Positions 13,676 through 15,348 of a DNA stretch of 15,348 nucleotides are shown here, piece by piece; position 1 is the first letter of the stretch; each line of letters starts with the position of its first letter. A program made the translations under genes and the position numbers. The notes below the pieces were generated by a model. That model saw only the letters and a list, made by a program, of their open reading frames with translations, searched no databases and was not told the origin of the DNA. The stretch comes from Methanobacteriota archaeon. GTDB taxonomy: Archaea > Thermoplasmatota > Poseidoniia > Poseidoniales > Poseidoniaceae. The stretch covers positions 1-15,348 of the forward strand of contig JAACDL010000083.1 in NCBI GenBank assembly GCA_009936765.1. The letters run 5' to 3'.

Positions 13676-15348
13676 ATGCGCAGGGTTTTGCTACTGATTC
13701 TCCTCCTTCTGATTCCGTCTGCGTGGGCCGAAGAAGGAGACTCTTGGACAGTAGAGGTTGAAGATCCTCTTGGCAATCCTATAGCGGATTGTGAAATCAC
13801 TCTAACCGAGCCCTGGACTGGCGCCGTTCTATCGGAACCATCCGGTGCGATGTATCAGCCTAGTGCAACATGCGATGGGTATGTCGTGATGTGGCACCCG
13901 CCAATCGCATCATCACAGACGACAGTCGTACTGGAGGCCTACCCTTTAATCGAGGATTTATTTACAGTTCATGGCGCTCATACAATTCAGGTACTGGGTA
14001 GTACTTGGGAATCATCGGTTAGTAATGGTTCAGTGGATGCTCCGAATGGTATACCTGTATTGGTTATTGGTGACGGTGGTAGCGTAGTAAGAACAGGCCA
14101 ATCCATCATAGATATTCCAAATGAAACTACTACTTACAATCTTGAAGGTAATTTCACCAATGGAGTTTCAATATCAGCATTCCATACGGGTTCTGGTAAA
14201 TCTGTGACTTGGGTTGACAATAACTTGACCCTTGGAGAGTTTGGTGGGGGGTGGACCGCTAGAGTAATGATGAATGGTATTCCAGTTGGGCAATCCATTT
14301 GGCTACCTACAGTTGAATGGATAAATCAACAGGTCAACGCCACCTCTATCGAAGGGGATTCTAATCTAATGTTTACTTCAAGTCTTCAACCTAACGAGGA
14401 GATTACAGGAGTGTGGTCTGCTAATCACCTATTCAATACGGGTTTGGGACTTTCCTTCATTCCTGGTGTGCAGGCAGGTATTGCCAGCCAAGTAGACCGG
14501 TTTCTTGATGGTGATACGAACCAATTAGAGGTTTTACTCGAGTCAATGTTTTACCATAATGGCAGAGAGGCTCTATGCTGCATTATTGATGATGGTGCAG
14601 TATTGTTCGACAGCTTTAGCATTGAGTCGGAAATCGACCTATCAGATGGTGTTTGGGGCTGGAATGAGACAGGTTCGATTACCGCTTCACGCTCTCAAAT
14701 CAGTATGCTTAGATTAGAAGTTCCTTTCCAGAACGATTTACGACAGATCACTCCTCTAACAATTACTACAGATGGCGATTGGCAATACTTGTCGAGCCCG
14801 CTTGGAGAATGGATTGATGGTAATACTGCTAATTTCACTCTACAACGAAGTGAATCATCAGTTTCAGGGTACTATACGATTACGCTAGGGCCTAATTCTG
14901 CCCCTATTGTTTCATTGGAGGAAGAATACGCACTTCCATGGGATGATACATCCTATGACTTCGAAGCAATAATCTCTGACGCACCCCTTTCAATTCATGA
15001 TTGTCAGTGGAACATATCTGGAATTAATAGTAGTCAAGAAGTAAATCTATCCTCATTCCCAATAGATTCGATAATTCCAGTATCTGTGAATTGTAGCGAC
15101 GAAGGAGGATTATTCGGTTTCTGGAATGGTACTTTTGTAATGGACGGGGGCTCTCCTTGGATAAATGCTACAAGTGATGTTCAAGAAATAACTCCTGGTT
15201 TCTTTGATTGGAATCTCATGGTAGGAGATGACCATGATGACAATTTGCGAGTGTACTGGACTAGCAATAAATCACAAGAATGGTGGTATACAGGAGACCA
15301 TCTTCAAACTACATTTAACGTCGATTCGAATTTGAATTCTATTAATGA
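13676..15348 (+). CDS. Secreted, sequon-rich surface protein with Ig/PKD-like beta regions; partial
   Basis: The frame is open to the right edge, with 557 residues visible and the C-terminus missing. Residues 1-18 are a clear Sec signal peptide: MRR, a run of Leu/Ile, then PSAWA with likely cleavage before EEGDSW. The rest is rich in Ser, Thr, Asn, Trp and Gly, low in Lys, and beta-like. It contains 14 N-glycosylation sequons (for example NGS, NET, NFT, NLT, NAT, NIS, NCS), which suggests a glycosylated cell-surface protein. Repeated stretches like NSAPIVSLEEEY and a DDHDDN acidic turn recall PKD/Ig-like domains of archaeal surface proteins; this is a resemblance, not a firm domain call. The ATG at 13676 gives a canonical signal peptide. 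An in-frame ATG at 13649 would lengthen the n-region to 12 residues and fits a leaderless transcript better, so the start is uncertain. Confidence 0.85.
   Translation, partial: MRRVLLLILLLLIPSAWAEEGDSWTVEVEDPLGNPIADCEITLTEPWTGAVLSEPSGAMYQPSATCDGYVVMWHPPIASSQTTVVLEAYPLIEDLFTVHGAHTIQVLGSTWESSVSNGSVDAPNGIPVLVIGDGGSVVRTGQSIIDIPNETTTYNLEGNFTNGVSISAFHTGSGKSVTWVDNNLTLGEFGGGWTARVMMNGIPVGQSIWLPTVEWINQQVNATSIEGDSNLMFTSSLQPNEEITGVWSANHLFNTGLGLSFIPGVQAGIASQVDRFLDGDTNQLEVLLESMFYHNGREALCCIIDDGAVLFDSFSIESEIDLSDGVWGWNETGSITASRSQISMLRLEVPFQNDLRQITPLTITTDGDWQYLSSPLGEWIDGNTANFTLQRSESSVSGYYTITLGPNSAPIVSLEEEYALPWDDTSYDFEAIISDAPLSIHDCQWNISGINSSQEVNLSSFPIDSIIPVSVNCSDEGGLFGFWNGTFVMDGGSPWINATSDVQEITPGFFDWNLMVGDDHDDNLRVYWTSNKSQEWWYTGDHLQTTFNVDSNLNSIN

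Noticed and set aside
13540..13800. An 86-codon minus-strand frame running into the start of pyrB
   Set aside because: It overlaps both the pyrB start and the signal peptide region of the opposite gene, and its sequence is low-complexity Arg/Ser-rich.
1..15348. tRNA genes, CRISPR arrays, insertion sequences, integrase sites, toxin-antitoxin or defence genes
   Set aside because: Looked for in all gaps and frames; gaps are too short or lack the structures, and no such protein families are seen.

Overview
The window reads as a stretch of archaeal chromosome, most likely from a planktonic marine euryarchaeon of the Marine Group II / Poseidoniales kind. Archaeal markers are a group II chaperonin (thermosome), an archaeal-style pyrB-pyrI pair with the zinc regulatory chain, a COG3199-type NAD-kinase-like protein, and TATA-like boxes about 25-29 bases upstream of several start codons that have no leader. 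The lineage call is inference: it rests on the mix of a thermosome, a bacterial-type ThrRS, a sequon-rich secreted protein and very short intergenic gaps. No 16S or other decisive marker is present.

Layout. 1-569 (minus): 5'-part of a methionine-rich protein with an Hsp20-like beta-sandwich, running off the left edge. 686-2275 (plus): thermosome subunit, divergent from it across one palindromic TATA-like element, followed closely by tdh (2313-3365) and then pyrG (3443-5059), a CTP synthase that looks eukaryote-like. 5123-6015 (plus): two small membrane proteins, each with its own TATA box and apparently leaderless. 6050-7153 (minus): COG3199 NAD-kinase-like enzyme, convergent with them. 7218-7481 (plus): an 87-residue charged protein of unknown role, sharing its promoter island with the kinase gene. 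7582-9609 (plus): thrS, bacterial type, with a GC-rich hairpin directly in front of its ribosome binding site. 9619-12162 (plus): a large membrane protein of unknown function, co-transcribed with thrS. 12154-13577 (minus): pyrB and pyrI, translationally coupled, with pyrI overlapping the end of the membrane-protein gene by 9 bases. 13676-end (plus): a secreted, heavily sequon-rich surface protein, truncated by the right edge.

How it fits together. Most genes are housekeeping: protein folding (Hsp20-like protein and thermosome), pyrimidine nucleotide synthesis (aspartate transcarbamoylase at the start of the pathway, CTP synthase at its end), threonine use (ThrRS for charging, Tdh for breakdown), and cell-surface or membrane functions. 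All three divergent gene pairs have a single TATA-like element between them.

There is no gene-free stretch longer than about 120 bases. I see no tRNA, rRNA, CRISPR array, transposase, integrase or phage gene. I found no clear multi-gene novel system. The points most worth a second look are the eukaryote-like CTP synthase, the thrS leader hairpin, the paired chaperone promoter, the unknown membrane/helical-repeat protein, and the small protein with two F-[DE]-x-A-W motifs.
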